From positions 1 through 9,184 of the forward strand of contig DJQK01000028.1 in assembly GCA_002437575.1 (NCBI GenBank): a stretch of DNA of 9,184 nt. Reading direction: 5' to 3'. This document shows positions 1 through 6,533 of this stretch, piece by piece (the first letter of the stretch is position 1; every line of letters begins with the position of its first letter). The translations under genes and the position numbers were made by a program. The notes beneath the pieces are model-generated. The model was given only the letters and a program-made list of their open reading frames with translations. It was not told the DNA's origin and ran no database searches. The stretch is from Clostridiales bacterium UBA6388. Lineage in GTDB: Bacteria > Bacillota > Clostridia > Oscillospirales > Oscillospiraceae.

Positions 1-30
1 AACTTCATTATGCAATCAACCGAAAATTCC

Positions 31-59
31 CGGTGAAAAATAAGGGGTATTTTTCACCG
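31..59. repeat. Perfect 12-bp inverted repeat with a short G-rich loop
   Basis: CGGTGAAAAATA (31-42) is the exact reverse complement of TATTTTTCACCG (48-59), leaving the five-base loop AGGGG. The hairpin is not followed by a T-run on either strand beyond the T's inside its own arm, so it is not a standard intrinsic terminator. It lies upstream of the first gene of the element fragment and could be an operator, a processing site or a transfer/replication structure. The rest of 1-146 is AT-rich and shows no convincing gene or promoter. Confidence 0.6.
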
Positions 60-146
60 ACATAAATAAACTGTTCTGTATATATAAACTGATAGAAAAC
101 TTGTGATGATAGTGGTAGCTGGCCGGCGCGAAAGGGCGTGTTAAGA

Positions 147-602
147 ATGGGCCTATTTTTGAAGCGATATATCGACAAAGTGTTTGGTGGCGACATCACT
201 GGGATGCCAGAGGAAGAATTTGCTTCGAGGATGGCGGAAATCGCGGCTGATTCCACTCCAGAGCCTGCGGCCGCCGAGGAAATCCCCGTCGGGCTTTCTC
301 CAAAAGAAATGTGGGATGTGTACGCTGTTTCCCATGTCCGTTGGGAGACGGTCAGTACCTGTCCGTGTGAAGGTTGCAAAAAGATGGGCGGTGCAGTTTA
401 CGACCATTGGATGGCTCAGATGGTTGATGATCGCCGTCATACCGGCTGTTCTTGTCGCTGGGTTCCTTTGTATGTGATGCGCGGTCGGCAACAAAAGGAG
501 TGTAGTCTCCCTGATGCTCCGCGTGAGGCTTTCCAGCCGGGCTTTGGTGATCTGCTTACGAGAATAAACGAAGCCGAAAAACTGTTCCCAAAAAAGGAGT
601 GA
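147..602 (+). CDS. Hypothetical protein with a Cys/His cluster, element-borne
   Basis: A 151-residue protein from ATG 147; a GTG at 138 is also in frame, but AAAGGG at 131-136 is spaced better for the ATG. I do not recognise the family as a whole. Residues 65-108 hold W-E-T followed by Cys72, Cys74, Cys77 and then H98-T-G-C101-S-C103-R-W-V-P. This resembles the C-terminal metal-binding motif of Mu F-like phage head morphogenesis proteins (CPxC...HxxCRCxxxP), though the length and remainder do not fit that family. The N-terminal part is acidic and Ala/Glu-rich. No signal peptide or membrane segment is seen. The stop is four bases before the next ATG and the next ribosome binding site lies within its final codons, so the two genes are probably translated together. 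Function is unknown. Confidence 0.6.
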   Translation: MGLFLKRYIDKVFGGDITGMPEEEFASRMAEIAADSTPEPAAAEEIPVGLSPKEMWDVYAVSHVRWETVSTCPCEGCKKMGGAVYDHWMAQMVDDRRHTGCSCRWVPLYVMRGRQQKECSLPDAPREAFQPGFGDLLTRINEAEKLFPKKE

Positions 603-606
603 CAAA

Positions 607-876
607 ATGAGTGCCGGATATAAACCCTGCCATAACTGCGGCAAAATGACAAACTGCGTGGAGCTCGTCGCCGGCTGCTGCCCTGAGTGTGCCCGTATCC
701 ATGTGGAGTATTTGGCCGATATGCAGCGCCAGTACGCTGCGGCCGTTGATGCAGGCGAACCGGATGCCGCTGCGAGGGTAGCCGAGATTATCGCCGCGTA
801 TGAGCAGAAGGAGCGCGTTCAGCTTCGCGGCGCCTTCCATGGAAATCTGCGCGGTTCACAGTATCCGGGGAAATAA
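607..876 (+). CDS. Small zinc-ribbon-like hypothetical protein
   Basis: An 89-residue protein starting at ATG 607, preceded by AAGGAG at 594-599, a strong ribosome binding site. The N-terminus has CxxC (Cys8, Cys11), Cys17 and CCxxC (Cys24, Cys25, Cys28), which would fit a small zinc finger or ribbon. Residues about 30-70 are helix-prone and Ala/Glu-rich, and the tail is basic. Such small knuckle proteins are common in phages and conjugative elements but the function cannot be named. It follows the 147-602 gene by four bases and is closed by the hairpin at 882-904, so the pair forms a short transcription unit. Confidence 0.65.
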   Translation: MSAGYKPCHNCGKMTNCVELVAGCCPECARIHVEYLADMQRQYAAAVDAGEPDAAARVAEIIAAYEQKERVQLRGAFHGNLRGSQYPGK

Positions 877-881
877 AAAAG

Positions 882-904
882 CGCCTCCCCACGGAGGGGA
901 GGCG
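882..904. terminator. Bidirectional intrinsic terminator between convergent genes
   Basis: CGCCTCCCC (882-890) pairs with GGGGAGGCG (896-904), a perfect 9-bp GC-rich stem with a five-base loop. A-rich bases at 871-880 give a T-rich tail for minus-strand transcripts, and TCTGCTTTTA follows on the plus strand. It sits between the plus-strand gene ending at 876 and the minus-strand antitoxin ending at 912, so it can serve both. Confidence 0.85.
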
Positions 905-911
905 TCTGCTT

Positions 912-1211
912 TTATCTGGCTGGGGTCTGGCTGGAAAGGGGAATGAACTCGAGGTTGAGCTTCATCCCCATGCCGGCGGCGAGCCGCTTGAGGGTGCGCA
1001 GAGATGGGTTTCCGGTTCCGTTTTCCAGTCGGCTGATGTCGGCCTGGTGGATGCCGGTCGCCTGCGCAAGCTGTGCTTGTGTAAAGTCGTTTTCCGCGCG
1101 GCCTTCGATGATGGCGCGGATGATCTGGAACTCGGGATCCAGGGCGTCCCATTCGGCCTTGAACTCGGGGTCTTCCATTTTCTTCGCAATAGCATCGTTG
1201 AGAGTAAGCAT
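912..1211 (-). CDS. higA: HigA-like antitoxin, XRE-type helix-turn-helix
   Basis: A 99-residue protein. In HigB/HigA modules the antitoxin binds and neutralises the toxin and represses the operon. Residues about 43-64 (FTQAQLAQATGIHQADISRL) form a clear XRE/Cro-type helix-turn-helix, followed by ENGTGNPSLRTLKRLA, the usual continuation. The N-terminal stretch before it (DPEFKAEWDALDPEFQIIRA) is typical of antitoxins of this group. The ATG overlaps the toxin stop codon by one base (TAATG), with GGGAGG just upstream inside the toxin gene, so translation is coupled. Toxin first, antitoxin second is the normal higBA order. Family assignment is by recognition; higA is a family-level symbol. Confidence 0.85.
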   Translation of the reverse strand: MLTLNDAIAKKMEDPEFKAEWDALDPEFQIIRAIIEGRAENDFTQAQLAQATGIHQADISRLENGTGNPSLRTLKRLAAGMGMKLNLEFIPLSSQTPAR

Positions 1212-1567
1212 TATTTTAGAGCCTCCCTTCGCTCGTAGTCTGCCCGGTATTTCTTCGCCAATTCGATTTCGCCGGGCGGGGTCTTTAGCGTCTTCTTGGT
1301 GAAGCCGTTTGTAAGGATAATCTTTTTCCCAATCGCAAAGAAATATAACACACAGGAGATATTTCCTTCCTGCTGGGCTCGGATTTGGAAAATGCCGTCT
1401 TTCAGAAACTCTGAATAGGGCAGCCGCAGCCGAGTTCCGTCTATCTCCAGCATGGAGGCTATTTTATATATCTTGGCCTGCATCTTCGGGGATAGGGTTT
1501 CGATGAAATCGTATGCCGGCTTTGTGCCGTCTTCCATTTCGTAGAATATGACTTCGTATTTGTCCAT
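1211..1567 (-). CDS. higB: HigB-like toxin, RelE superfamily (phage Gp49-like)
   Basis: A 118-residue protein of the Gp49-like/HigB branch of the RelE/ParE toxin superfamily, whose members generally cleave mRNA on the ribosome. The diagnostic stretch runs from about residue 48 to 110: LPYSEFLKDGIFQIRA, then CVLYFFAIGKKIILTNGF, then TKKTLKTPPGEIELAKKY. Length matches the family. The start at 1567 has GGTGGA a few bases upstream and lies about 24 bases from the predicted transcription start. It overlaps the antitoxin by one base. Toxin-antitoxin pairs like this commonly stabilise mobile elements, which fits the integrase next door. No frameshift or missing segment is apparent, so the module is probably functional. 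Confidence 0.85.
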   Translation of the reverse strand: MDKYEVIFYEMEDGTKPAYDFIETLSPKMQAKIYKIASMLEIDGTRLRLPYSEFLKDGIFQIRAQQEGNISCVLYFFAIGKKIILTNGFTKKTLKTPPGEIELAKKYRADYERREALK

Positions 1568-1597
1568 ATATCCACCGCACGTTCTTTCTCTGCGGCT

Positions 1598-1626
1598 ATT
1601 ATATGTGATTTATCCCATAATGTCAA
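1598..1626 (-). promoter_or_regulatory. Perfect consensus sigma-A promoter for the toxin-antitoxin operon
   Basis: Read on the minus strand, TTGACA (1621-1626), a 17-base spacer (1604-1620) and TATAAT (1598-1603) match the housekeeping consensus exactly. Transcription would start near 1591, about 24 bases before the toxin ATG. A short ATTAT/ATAAT inverted repeat overlaps the promoter and could be part of an operator for the antitoxin, but this is weak. Confidence 0.85.
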
Positions 1627-1651
1627 TGCTCTTTTGGCTTATTTTTTTGGT

Positions 1652-1665
1652 GCTGCCCGGGCAGC
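1652..1665. repeat. 14-bp perfect palindrome upstream of the integrase
   Basis: GCTGCCCGGGCAGC is its own reverse complement. It sits just before the integrase ribosome binding site (AAGGAGG, 1669-1675). A T-run lies on its 5' side (1642-1648) rather than its 3' side on the plus strand, so it is not a standard terminator in either direction. It may be an operator or an mRNA structure near the integrase start. Confidence 0.5.
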
Positions 1666-1680
1666 GGGAAGGAGGCTGTG

Positions 1681-2631
1681 ATGCCTGCGTATAAAGACAA
1701 GGAGCGAGGCACATGGTACGCCTCGTTCTATTACACGGATTGGCGCGGAGACCGTAAGCTCAAGAAAAAGCGCGGGTTTCCCCGGAAGAAGGATGCCGAG
1801 GAATACGAGCGCGAGCTTCTGCGGAAAGAGGCGCAGAGCTGTGATATGACCTTCGGCTCCATGACGAAACTGTATATGGACGATATGCGGCCGCGTCTGC
1901 GGGAAAGTACCATGCGCAGCAAAGAATACTTGATTGAAGGGAAAATACTGCCCTTCTTCGGGTCTCTGCCGCTCAACGCTATCACGCCGGCGCACGTCCG
2001 CAAATGGCAGGCAGAAATACTCAAGGAAAATCCTGCGCCTACCTACGCGAAGTCAATCCATAATCAGCTCTCCGCAATTTTCAATTATGCGGTGAAGTAT
2101 TACCGGCTCACGGAAAATCCGGCCCGGGTTGGCTTTTCGGTGATGTTCTGGACGGGGCTGCGGATAGGGGAGCTTCTGGCGCTCACGCCGGCCGACATAG
2201 ACCTCGATGTGAAGACGCTGTCCGTCACCAAGACCTTTCAGACCATCGACGGCCGCGAGGTCGTGACTGAGCCGAAGACGCCCAAGAGCCGCCGCACGAT
2301 AGATATGCCGCCGAAGCTGGCCGAAATGCTCAAGGGGTATATGGCTGCGCTCTATAATCTGGCGCCGGATGATCGCTTGTTTCCGTTTACGAAGTCCTAC
2401 TTTCATCACCAGATGCGAAAAGGGTGTGAGGCCTGCGGCCTTGAAAAAATCCGGCTGCATGATCTCCGGCACTCCCACGCTTCGCTGCTGATAAATCTCG
2501 GCTATCCCGTGCTGGTGGTGTCCGAACGCTTGGGGCATGAGGACGTCGAAACGACGCTTCAAACCTACGGGCATTTGTATAAGACGACGACCTCCGAAGC
2601 GGTCAAAAAACTCGATGATTTGATGTTGTAA
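1681..2631 (+). CDS. Tyrosine recombinase/integrase, apparently with an internal deletion
   Basis: A 316-residue phage/ICE-type integrase of the family common in Clostridia, catalysing site-specific integration and excision. An arm-type DNA-binding N-terminus (about 1-50, starting PAYKDKERGTWYASFYY) is followed by a core-binding SAM-like domain (about 55-148) and the catalytic domain. Catalytic residues are visible: Arg161 in GLRIGE, a likely Lys202 in TPKSRR, His260 and Arg263 in LHDLRH, His286 in LGH and Tyr296 in TYGHLY. Family members are about 350-380 residues. Here NPAR (146-149) runs almost directly into GFSVMFWTGLRIGE, and the usual roughly 35 residues between them (an AGSMGK...WTKEE...-like segment) are absent while the frame is kept. 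ATG 1681 is chosen over GTG 1678 because AAGGAGG at 1669-1675 is too close to the GTG. The protein may be inactive. Confidence 0.9.
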   Translation: MPAYKDKERGTWYASFYYTDWRGDRKLKKKRGFPRKKDAEEYERELLRKEAQSCDMTFGSMTKLYMDDMRPRLRESTMRSKEYLIEGKILPFFGSLPLNAITPAHVRKWQAEILKENPAPTYAKSIHNQLSAIFNYAVKYYRLTENPARVGFSVMFWTGLRIGELLALTPADIDLDVKTLSVTKTFQTIDGREVVTEPKTPKSRRTIDMPPKLAEMLKGYMAALYNLAPDDRLFPFTKSYFHHQMRKGCEACGLEKIRLHDLRHSHASLLINLGYPVLVVSERLGHEDVETTLQTYGHLYKTTTSEAVKKLDDLML

Positions 2632-2648
2632 TGCCACTGTAATGCCAC
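2627..2648. repeat. Tandem 11-bp direct repeat at the integrase 3' end
   Basis: TGTAATGCCAC occurs twice back to back (2627-2637 and 2638-2648) with no mismatch. The first copy includes the integrase stop codon. Direct repeats about one helical turn apart, near the attachment site, are the expected form of arm-type sites bound by the N-terminal domain of such integrases. That role is inferred from position. Confidence 0.65.
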
Positions 2649-2658
2649 AGAAACGAAA

Positions 2659-2701
2659 AAAATCCCCGGGGCTCTGTGTTTCCAAGGGCTCCGGGGATTT
2701 T
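2659..2701. terminator. Strong intrinsic terminator between integrase and guaA
   Basis: AAAATCCCCGG (2659-2669) pairs with CCGGGGATTTT (2691-2701). The stem extends inward to 2675/2685 with two G-T wobbles, leaving a nine-base loop. On the minus strand it is followed by a long T-run (complement of A's at 2656-2662), so it is an excellent terminator for the guaA operon. On the plus strand the TTTT tail is shorter but can end the integrase transcript. Confidence 0.85.
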
Positions 2702-2706
2702 GGATT

Positions 2707-2724
2707 CTATTCCCACTCGATGGT
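2707..2724. other. Putative attachment site at the guaA 3' end
   Basis: The last codons of guaA (for ATIEWE and stop) lie 75 bases beyond the integrase stop codon, with direct repeats between. The guaA 3' end is a known insertion hotspot for genomic islands, and an integrase is usually coded next to its attachment site. The guaA coding end is intact, as expected if insertion regenerates it. The exact core cannot be defined because the partner copy is outside the window. Confidence 0.45.
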
Positions 2725-4248
2725 TGCCGGGGGTTTACTGGTGATATCGTAGACGATCCGATTGATGCCGCGCACTTCGTTGACGATGCGCACCGAGACG
2801 CGGTCCAAGACATCATACGGAATTCTGGCCCAGTCGGCGGTCATGAAATCGGACGTCGTGACGCCGCGAAGGGCGAGGGTATAATCATACGTCCGGCCGT
2901 CGCCCATGACGCCGACGGAACGCATGGAGGTCAGGACTGCGAAATACTGGTTCATCTGACGGTCAAAGCCCGCTTTTGCGACCTCGTCGCGGAAGATGAA
3001 GTCGGCCTCGCGCAGCGTGTCGAGCTTTTCCTTCGTGATATCGCCGATGACGCGGATGGCAAGTCCGGGGCCGGGGAAGGGCTGGCGCATGACGAGATAC
3101 TCCGGCAGGCCGAGCTCTCTTCCGAGCCCGCGCACCTCGTCCTTGAAGAGCATCCGCAGCGGCTCGATGATCTCCTTGAAGTCGACATAATCCGGCAAAC
3201 CGCCGACATTATGGTGACTCTTGATGACCGCGGAATTGCCGAGACCGGACTCGATGACGTCGGGGTAGATCGTGCCCTGGACGAGGAAGTCGACCTTGCC
3301 GATCTTTTTGGCTTCGGCCTCAAAAACGCGGATAAACTCTTCGCCGATGATCTTGCGCTTCGTTTCGGGGTCGGAAACGCCGGCAAGCTTTGAAAGGAAA
3401 CGCTCTTCCGCGTCTACGCGGATAAAGTGGATGTCCCACTTCGAAAACGCCGCTTCGACCTCGTCGCCTTCGTCCTTGCGCATCAGACCGTGGTCGACGA
3501 ACACGCATGTCAGCTGGTTTCCGATGGCTTCCGCCATCAGTGCGGCAGCAACAGAGGAATCCACGCCGCCCGAGAGCGCGAGAAGCGCCTTGCCCGAGCC
3601 GACCTTTTCACGGATCTGCCGGATCGCATTCTGGCGGTAATCGGCCATCGTCCAATCACCGTTTGCGCCGCAGACGCGGTACAGGAAGTTGCGAAGGATC
3701 AAAGAGCCCTCTTCGGTGTGGTTGACCTCGGGGTGGAACTGCACGCCGTAGATCTTGCGCGTCTCGTCGCAGATGCCGACCGTGGGGCAGGCGGCGGAGT
3801 GCGCGCAGAGGGTAAAGCCCGCAGGGACCTTTGCCATGTAGTCGCCGTGGCTCATCCAGGTGACGCTGCTTTGCTTCAAACCGTGGAAAATTTCGCATGA
3901 GGTGTCGAAGAACGTCTCTGTCTTGCCGTATTCGCGGGCGGTATCGTCCTGCGCGGCGGTGACCTTTCCGCCGAGATTGTGGGCGATGAGCTGGCAGCCA
4001 TAGCAGATGCCGAGGATCGGAAGACCGAGGGTAAAGATCTTCGGGTCGACCTGCGGGGAACCTTCTGCGTAGACGCTCTGGGGGCCGCCGGTAAAGATGA
4101 AGCCGATGGGGTCGTACTTCATGAGCTCGGAGAGCGGCGTGGTGCAGGGCTTGACCTCGCAGTACACATTCGCCTCGCGCACGCGGCGCGCGATGAGCTG
4201 GTTGTACTGGCCGCCGAAGTCCAGGATCAATACGGTCTGTGTTGCCAT
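2707..4248 (-). CDS. guaA: GMP synthase (glutamine-hydrolysing)
   Basis: A 513-residue cytoplasmic enzyme converting XMP, ATP and glutamine to GMP, the last step of guanine nucleotide synthesis; length is normal. The N-terminal class I glutamine amidotransferase domain (about 5-190) shows ILDFGGQYNQLIARRVRE, the nucleophile Cys82 in GICYGCQ, and His172 and Glu174 in QFHPE. The ATP pyrophosphatase P-loop SGGVDSS is at 226-232, and the C-terminal XMP-binding/dimerisation domain ends in the typical KPPATIEWE. ATG at 4248 has AGGAGG six bases upstream. It lies 27 bases after pyrG with no terminator between, so it is the last gene of the glnA-ANTAR-pyrG-guaA operon and ends at the hairpin 2659-2701. 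No anomalies are seen. Confidence 0.98.
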   Translation of the reverse strand: MATQTVLILDFGGQYNQLIARRVREANVYCEVKPCTTPLSELMKYDPIGFIFTGGPQSVYAEGSPQVDPKIFTLGLPILGICYGCQLIAHNLGGKVTAAQDDTAREYGKTETFFDTSCEIFHGLKQSSVTWMSHGDYMAKVPAGFTLCAHSAACPTVGICDETRKIYGVQFHPEVNHTEEGSLILRNFLYRVCGANGDWTMADYRQNAIRQIREKVGSGKALLALSGGVDSSVAAALMAEAIGNQLTCVFVDHGLMRKDEGDEVEAAFSKWDIHFIRVDAEERFLSKLAGVSDPETKRKIIGEEFIRVFEAEAKKIGKVDFLVQGTIYPDVIESGLGNSAVIKSHHNVGGLPDYVDFKEIIEPLRMLFKDEVRGLGRELGLPEYLVMRQPFPGPGLAIRVIGDITKEKLDTLREADFIFRDEVAKAGFDRQMNQYFAVLTSMRSVGVMGDGRTYDYTLALRGVTTSDFMTADWARIPYDVLDRVSVRIVNEVRGINRIVYDITSKPPATIEWE

Positions 4249-4275
4249 GACTGTCCTCCTAAAAATGGGTTGTAT

Positions 4276-5886
4276 TTATGTACGCTTCTTCGCTTCCTCC
4301 AACGATGCGGCGATGAAGCCTTTGAACAGGGGATGGGCCTTGTTGGGCCGGGATTTAAATTCCGGGTGGTACTGTACGCCGACGAAGAACGGCCGGTCGG
4401 ACAGCTCGACGGTTTCTACCAGTCTTCCGTCCGGAGAAAGGCCCGAAAGCGTGAGCCCCGCGTCCTGAAGCGGCTTGCGGAACTCGTTGTTGAACTCGTA
4501 ACGGTGGCGGTGGCGTTCGGAGATCTCCAATGCGCCGTAGCAGCGCTCCATCGTCGTGCCGGGGGTAATGACGCACGGGCAGGCGCCCAAACGCAGCGTG
4601 CCGCCCTTGTCGATCTCATCGCTCTGGCCGGGCATAAAGTCGATGACCTTGTGCTTGCAGATCTCGTTGAATTCGCCCGAGTCCGCGTCTTCAATGCCTG
4701 CGGCGTGGCGGGCAAACTCGATGACTGCGACCTGCATTCCGAGGCAGATGCCGAAGTAGGGAAGACGCTTTTCCCGCGCATACTGCGCAGCCAGGATCAT
4801 GCCGTCGATGCCGCGGCCGCCGAAGCCGCCGGGAACGAGAATGCCGTCTACTCCATGCATTGTATCAGCGAGCGAGTCCTTCGTCAAGTGCTCCGAGTCG
4901 ATCCATTTGATCTGCACCTCGCTTCCCAGCGCGTAGCCCGCGTGGCGAAGGGCCTCTGCAACGGAAAGATATGCGTCGTGCAGCTGGACGTATTTGCCGA
5001 CCAGACCGATCGTGACGTGCTCCTTTGCGCTCTTTTCGCGCTCGACCATCTGCTGCCATTCCGTTAAATCGGGCGCCGGCGCGTCTATGTGAAGCTCCCG
5101 GCACACGACCGACGAGAAATTCGATTTTTCCAGCATCAAAGGCGCTTCATACAGGCACGGGATCGTGATGTTTTCAATGACGCAGTCGGGCTTTACGTTG
5201 CAGAACATCGAAATTTTGTGAAAGATCGATTCTTCCAGCGGCTCGTCGCAGCGAAGGACGATGATGTTGGGGTTGATGCCCATGCCGAGCAGTTCTTTCA
5301 CGGAGTGCTGCGTGGGCTTGGACTTATGCTCGTCCGAGCCACGCAGAAACGGCACCAGCGTGACATGGATGAAAAGGCTGTTTTCCCGCCCGACCTCGAG
5401 GGAAATTTGCCGGACCGCTTCAATGAAGGGCTGCGATTCAATGTCACCGATGGTGCCGCCGATCTCGGTAATGACGACGTCTGCGTTCGTCTTCTTGCCG
5501 ACACGGTATACGAAATCCTTGATCTCATTTGTAATGTGGGGGATGACCTGCACGGTAGAGCCCAGATACTCGCCGCGGCGTTCCTTGTTCAGGACGTTCC
5601 AGTAGACCTTGCCGGTGGTGAGATTGGAGTACTTGTTGAGGTCTTCGTCGATGAAGCGCTCATAGTGGCCGAGGTCGAGGTCGGTCTCCGCGCCGTCTTC
5701 GGTCACGTAGACCTCTCCGTGCTGATAGGGGCTCATGGTGCCGGGGTCGACGTTGATGTAGGGGTCCAGCTTCTGCGCCGCGACCTTGAGCCCGCGCATT
5801 TTGAGAAGCCGGCCCAGAGAAGCGGCGGTGATGCCCTTGCCGAGGCCCGAGACAACGCCGCCGGTCACAAAGATGTATTTTGTCAT
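4276..5886 (-). CDS. pyrG: CTP synthase
   Basis: A 536-residue enzyme making CTP from UTP, ATP and glutamine, the final step of pyrimidine nucleotide synthesis. The synthetase domain (about 1-270) starts MTKYIFVTGGVVSGLGKGI with the ATP-binding GGVVSGLGKG motif and continues with KLDPYINVDPGTMSP. The C-terminal class I glutamine amidotransferase domain (about 290-530) has PGGFGGRG, nucleophile Cys381 in GICLGMQ, and His507 and Glu509 in QYHPEF. Length is normal. The start has GAGGAAAG upstream. It follows the ANTAR gene by 24 bases and precedes guaA by 27. Its transcription is probably tied to the glnA leader unless an internal promoter exists; I did not find one in the short gaps. Confidence 0.98.
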   Translation of the reverse strand: MTKYIFVTGGVVSGLGKGITAASLGRLLKMRGLKVAAQKLDPYINVDPGTMSPYQHGEVYVTEDGAETDLDLGHYERFIDEDLNKYSNLTTGKVYWNVLNKERRGEYLGSTVQVIPHITNEIKDFVYRVGKKTNADVVITEIGGTIGDIESQPFIEAVRQISLEVGRENSLFIHVTLVPFLRGSDEHKSKPTQHSVKELLGMGINPNIIVLRCDEPLEESIFHKISMFCNVKPDCVIENITIPCLYEAPLMLEKSNFSSVVCRELHIDAPAPDLTEWQQMVEREKSAKEHVTIGLVGKYVQLHDAYLSVAEALRHAGYALGSEVQIKWIDSEHLTKDSLADTMHGVDGILVPGGFGGRGIDGMILAAQYAREKRLPYFGICLGMQVAVIEFARHAAGIEDADSGEFNEICKHKVIDFMPGQSDEIDKGGTLRLGACPCVITPGTTMERCYGALEISERHRHRYEFNNEFRKPLQDAGLTLSGLSPDGRLVETVELSDRPFFVGVQYHPEFKSRPNKAHPLFKGFIAASLEEAKKRT

Positions 5887-5910
5887 AACAGCTTTCCTCT
5901 TTCTTTCTGT

Positions 5911-6495
5911 TTATTTATACGTAGCGAGAATATTTTCAGCGATCACGCGCCGCGTCACGCAGCGGTCCATCGCCTGTCTTTCGATAAACTTGTGCGCCTC
6001 GTTTTCCGTCATCTTGAGCTGATCAATGAGGATCCATTTGGCGCGATTGATAAGGCGGATCTCCTCCATTTTTTCCTCCAGCGTCGCGGTTTTCTGCTCC
6101 ATGCGGCGAAGGCGCTCGCGCGTGGCGCAAAGAAGGCGCAGCGTCGAGGTAAAAAGCGCGGGGCTCGTCGGCTTTTGCAGCGTCAGAACGCCGGAGGGTG
6201 CGACCCTTGCGGTTATGTCCGGGTAGCTTTCCGCTTTTACCAGCAGTAAAACGCCGGACTGCGTCGTCTCGCAGACGTCTAAGGCAAGCTTTGTTCCAAA
6301 CTCGTCCGGAAGCGGCGCGTTGATGATCAAAAGATCGAATTTCCGTTCCAGAAGCCGCCTTCTTGCGCTGGATACATCCGGGGCGATGACGACAGGGGAG
6401 AACTCGCGCTCCGGAAGCAAAGGCTGGACGGCGGTATTGAATTTTTCCGCGCCCGAGACAAGCAGCACGCTGTACGCGCGGTCGATTCTATCCAT
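5911..6495 (-). CDS. ANTAR-domain RNA-binding antiterminator with pseudo-receiver
   Basis: A 194-residue regulator, expected to bind hairpins in nascent mRNA and prevent transcription termination. A receiver-like domain (about 8-122) has degenerate key positions: the usual acidic pair is Ser14-Gly15 (LLVSGAEKF), the phosphoacceptor Asp position is Asn59 (DLLIINAPLP) and the switch Thr position is Lys87, while Lys108 (QKP) is kept. A coiled-coil linker (about 121-148) leads to the ANTAR domain (about 134-190): RLINRAKWILIDQLKMTENEAHKFIERQAMD. ATG 6495 is chosen over longer in-frame extensions because of AAGGAGG just upstream and because extension would overlap glnA. It lies 38 bases after glnA, as does the ANTAR regulator nitR of Clostridium acetobutylicum. 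Likely targets are the leader hairpins in 7783-8236. Confidence 0.9.
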   Translation of the reverse strand: MDRIDRAYSVLLVSGAEKFNTAVQPLLPEREFSPVVIAPDVSSARRRLLERKFDLLIINAPLPDEFGTKLALDVCETTQSGVLLLVKAESYPDITARVAPSGVLTLQKPTSPALFTSTLRLLCATRERLRRMEQKTATLEEKMEEIRLINRAKWILIDQLKMTENEAHKFIERQAMDRCVTRRVIAENILATYK

Positions 6496-6533
6496 CGCAA
6501 AGCCTCCTTTTAATTGACAAGAAAGTTGGCGCT

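Larger units (their letters stand above)
1..2706. mobile_element. Right end of an integrated mobile element (partial)
   Basis: The stretch holds two small hypothetical genes, a toxin-antitoxin pair and a tyrosine recombinase whose 3' end faces the 3' end of guaA. An integrase at the edge of accessory genes, next to a conserved housekeeping gene end, is the usual layout of an integrated island, ICE or prophage remnant. The left end is outside the window, so the element type cannot be told: no capsid, conjugation or replication gene is visible. The right boundary is inferred to lie at the guaA stop codon. A second copy of the guaA end, expected at the left boundary, is not in the window. Confidence 0.65.

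Noticed and set aside
8..644. Minus-strand open frames opposite the two left-hand hypothetical genes
   Set aside because: The plus-strand frames have good ribosome binding sites, tight spacing and a terminator; the minus frames have none of these.
1642..1665. Palindrome before the integrase as an intrinsic terminator
   Set aside because: The T-run is on the wrong side of the hairpin for either direction of transcription.
3979..5067. Long plus-strand open frame opposite guaA and pyrG (362 codons)
   Set aside because: It is antisense to two unmistakable conserved enzymes, spans their junction, has no recognisable family and reflects GC-rich codon bias of the opposite strand.
5089..6249. Long plus-strand open frame opposite pyrG and the ANTAR gene (386 codons)
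   Set aside because: Antisense shadow of conserved genes, with no family resemblance.
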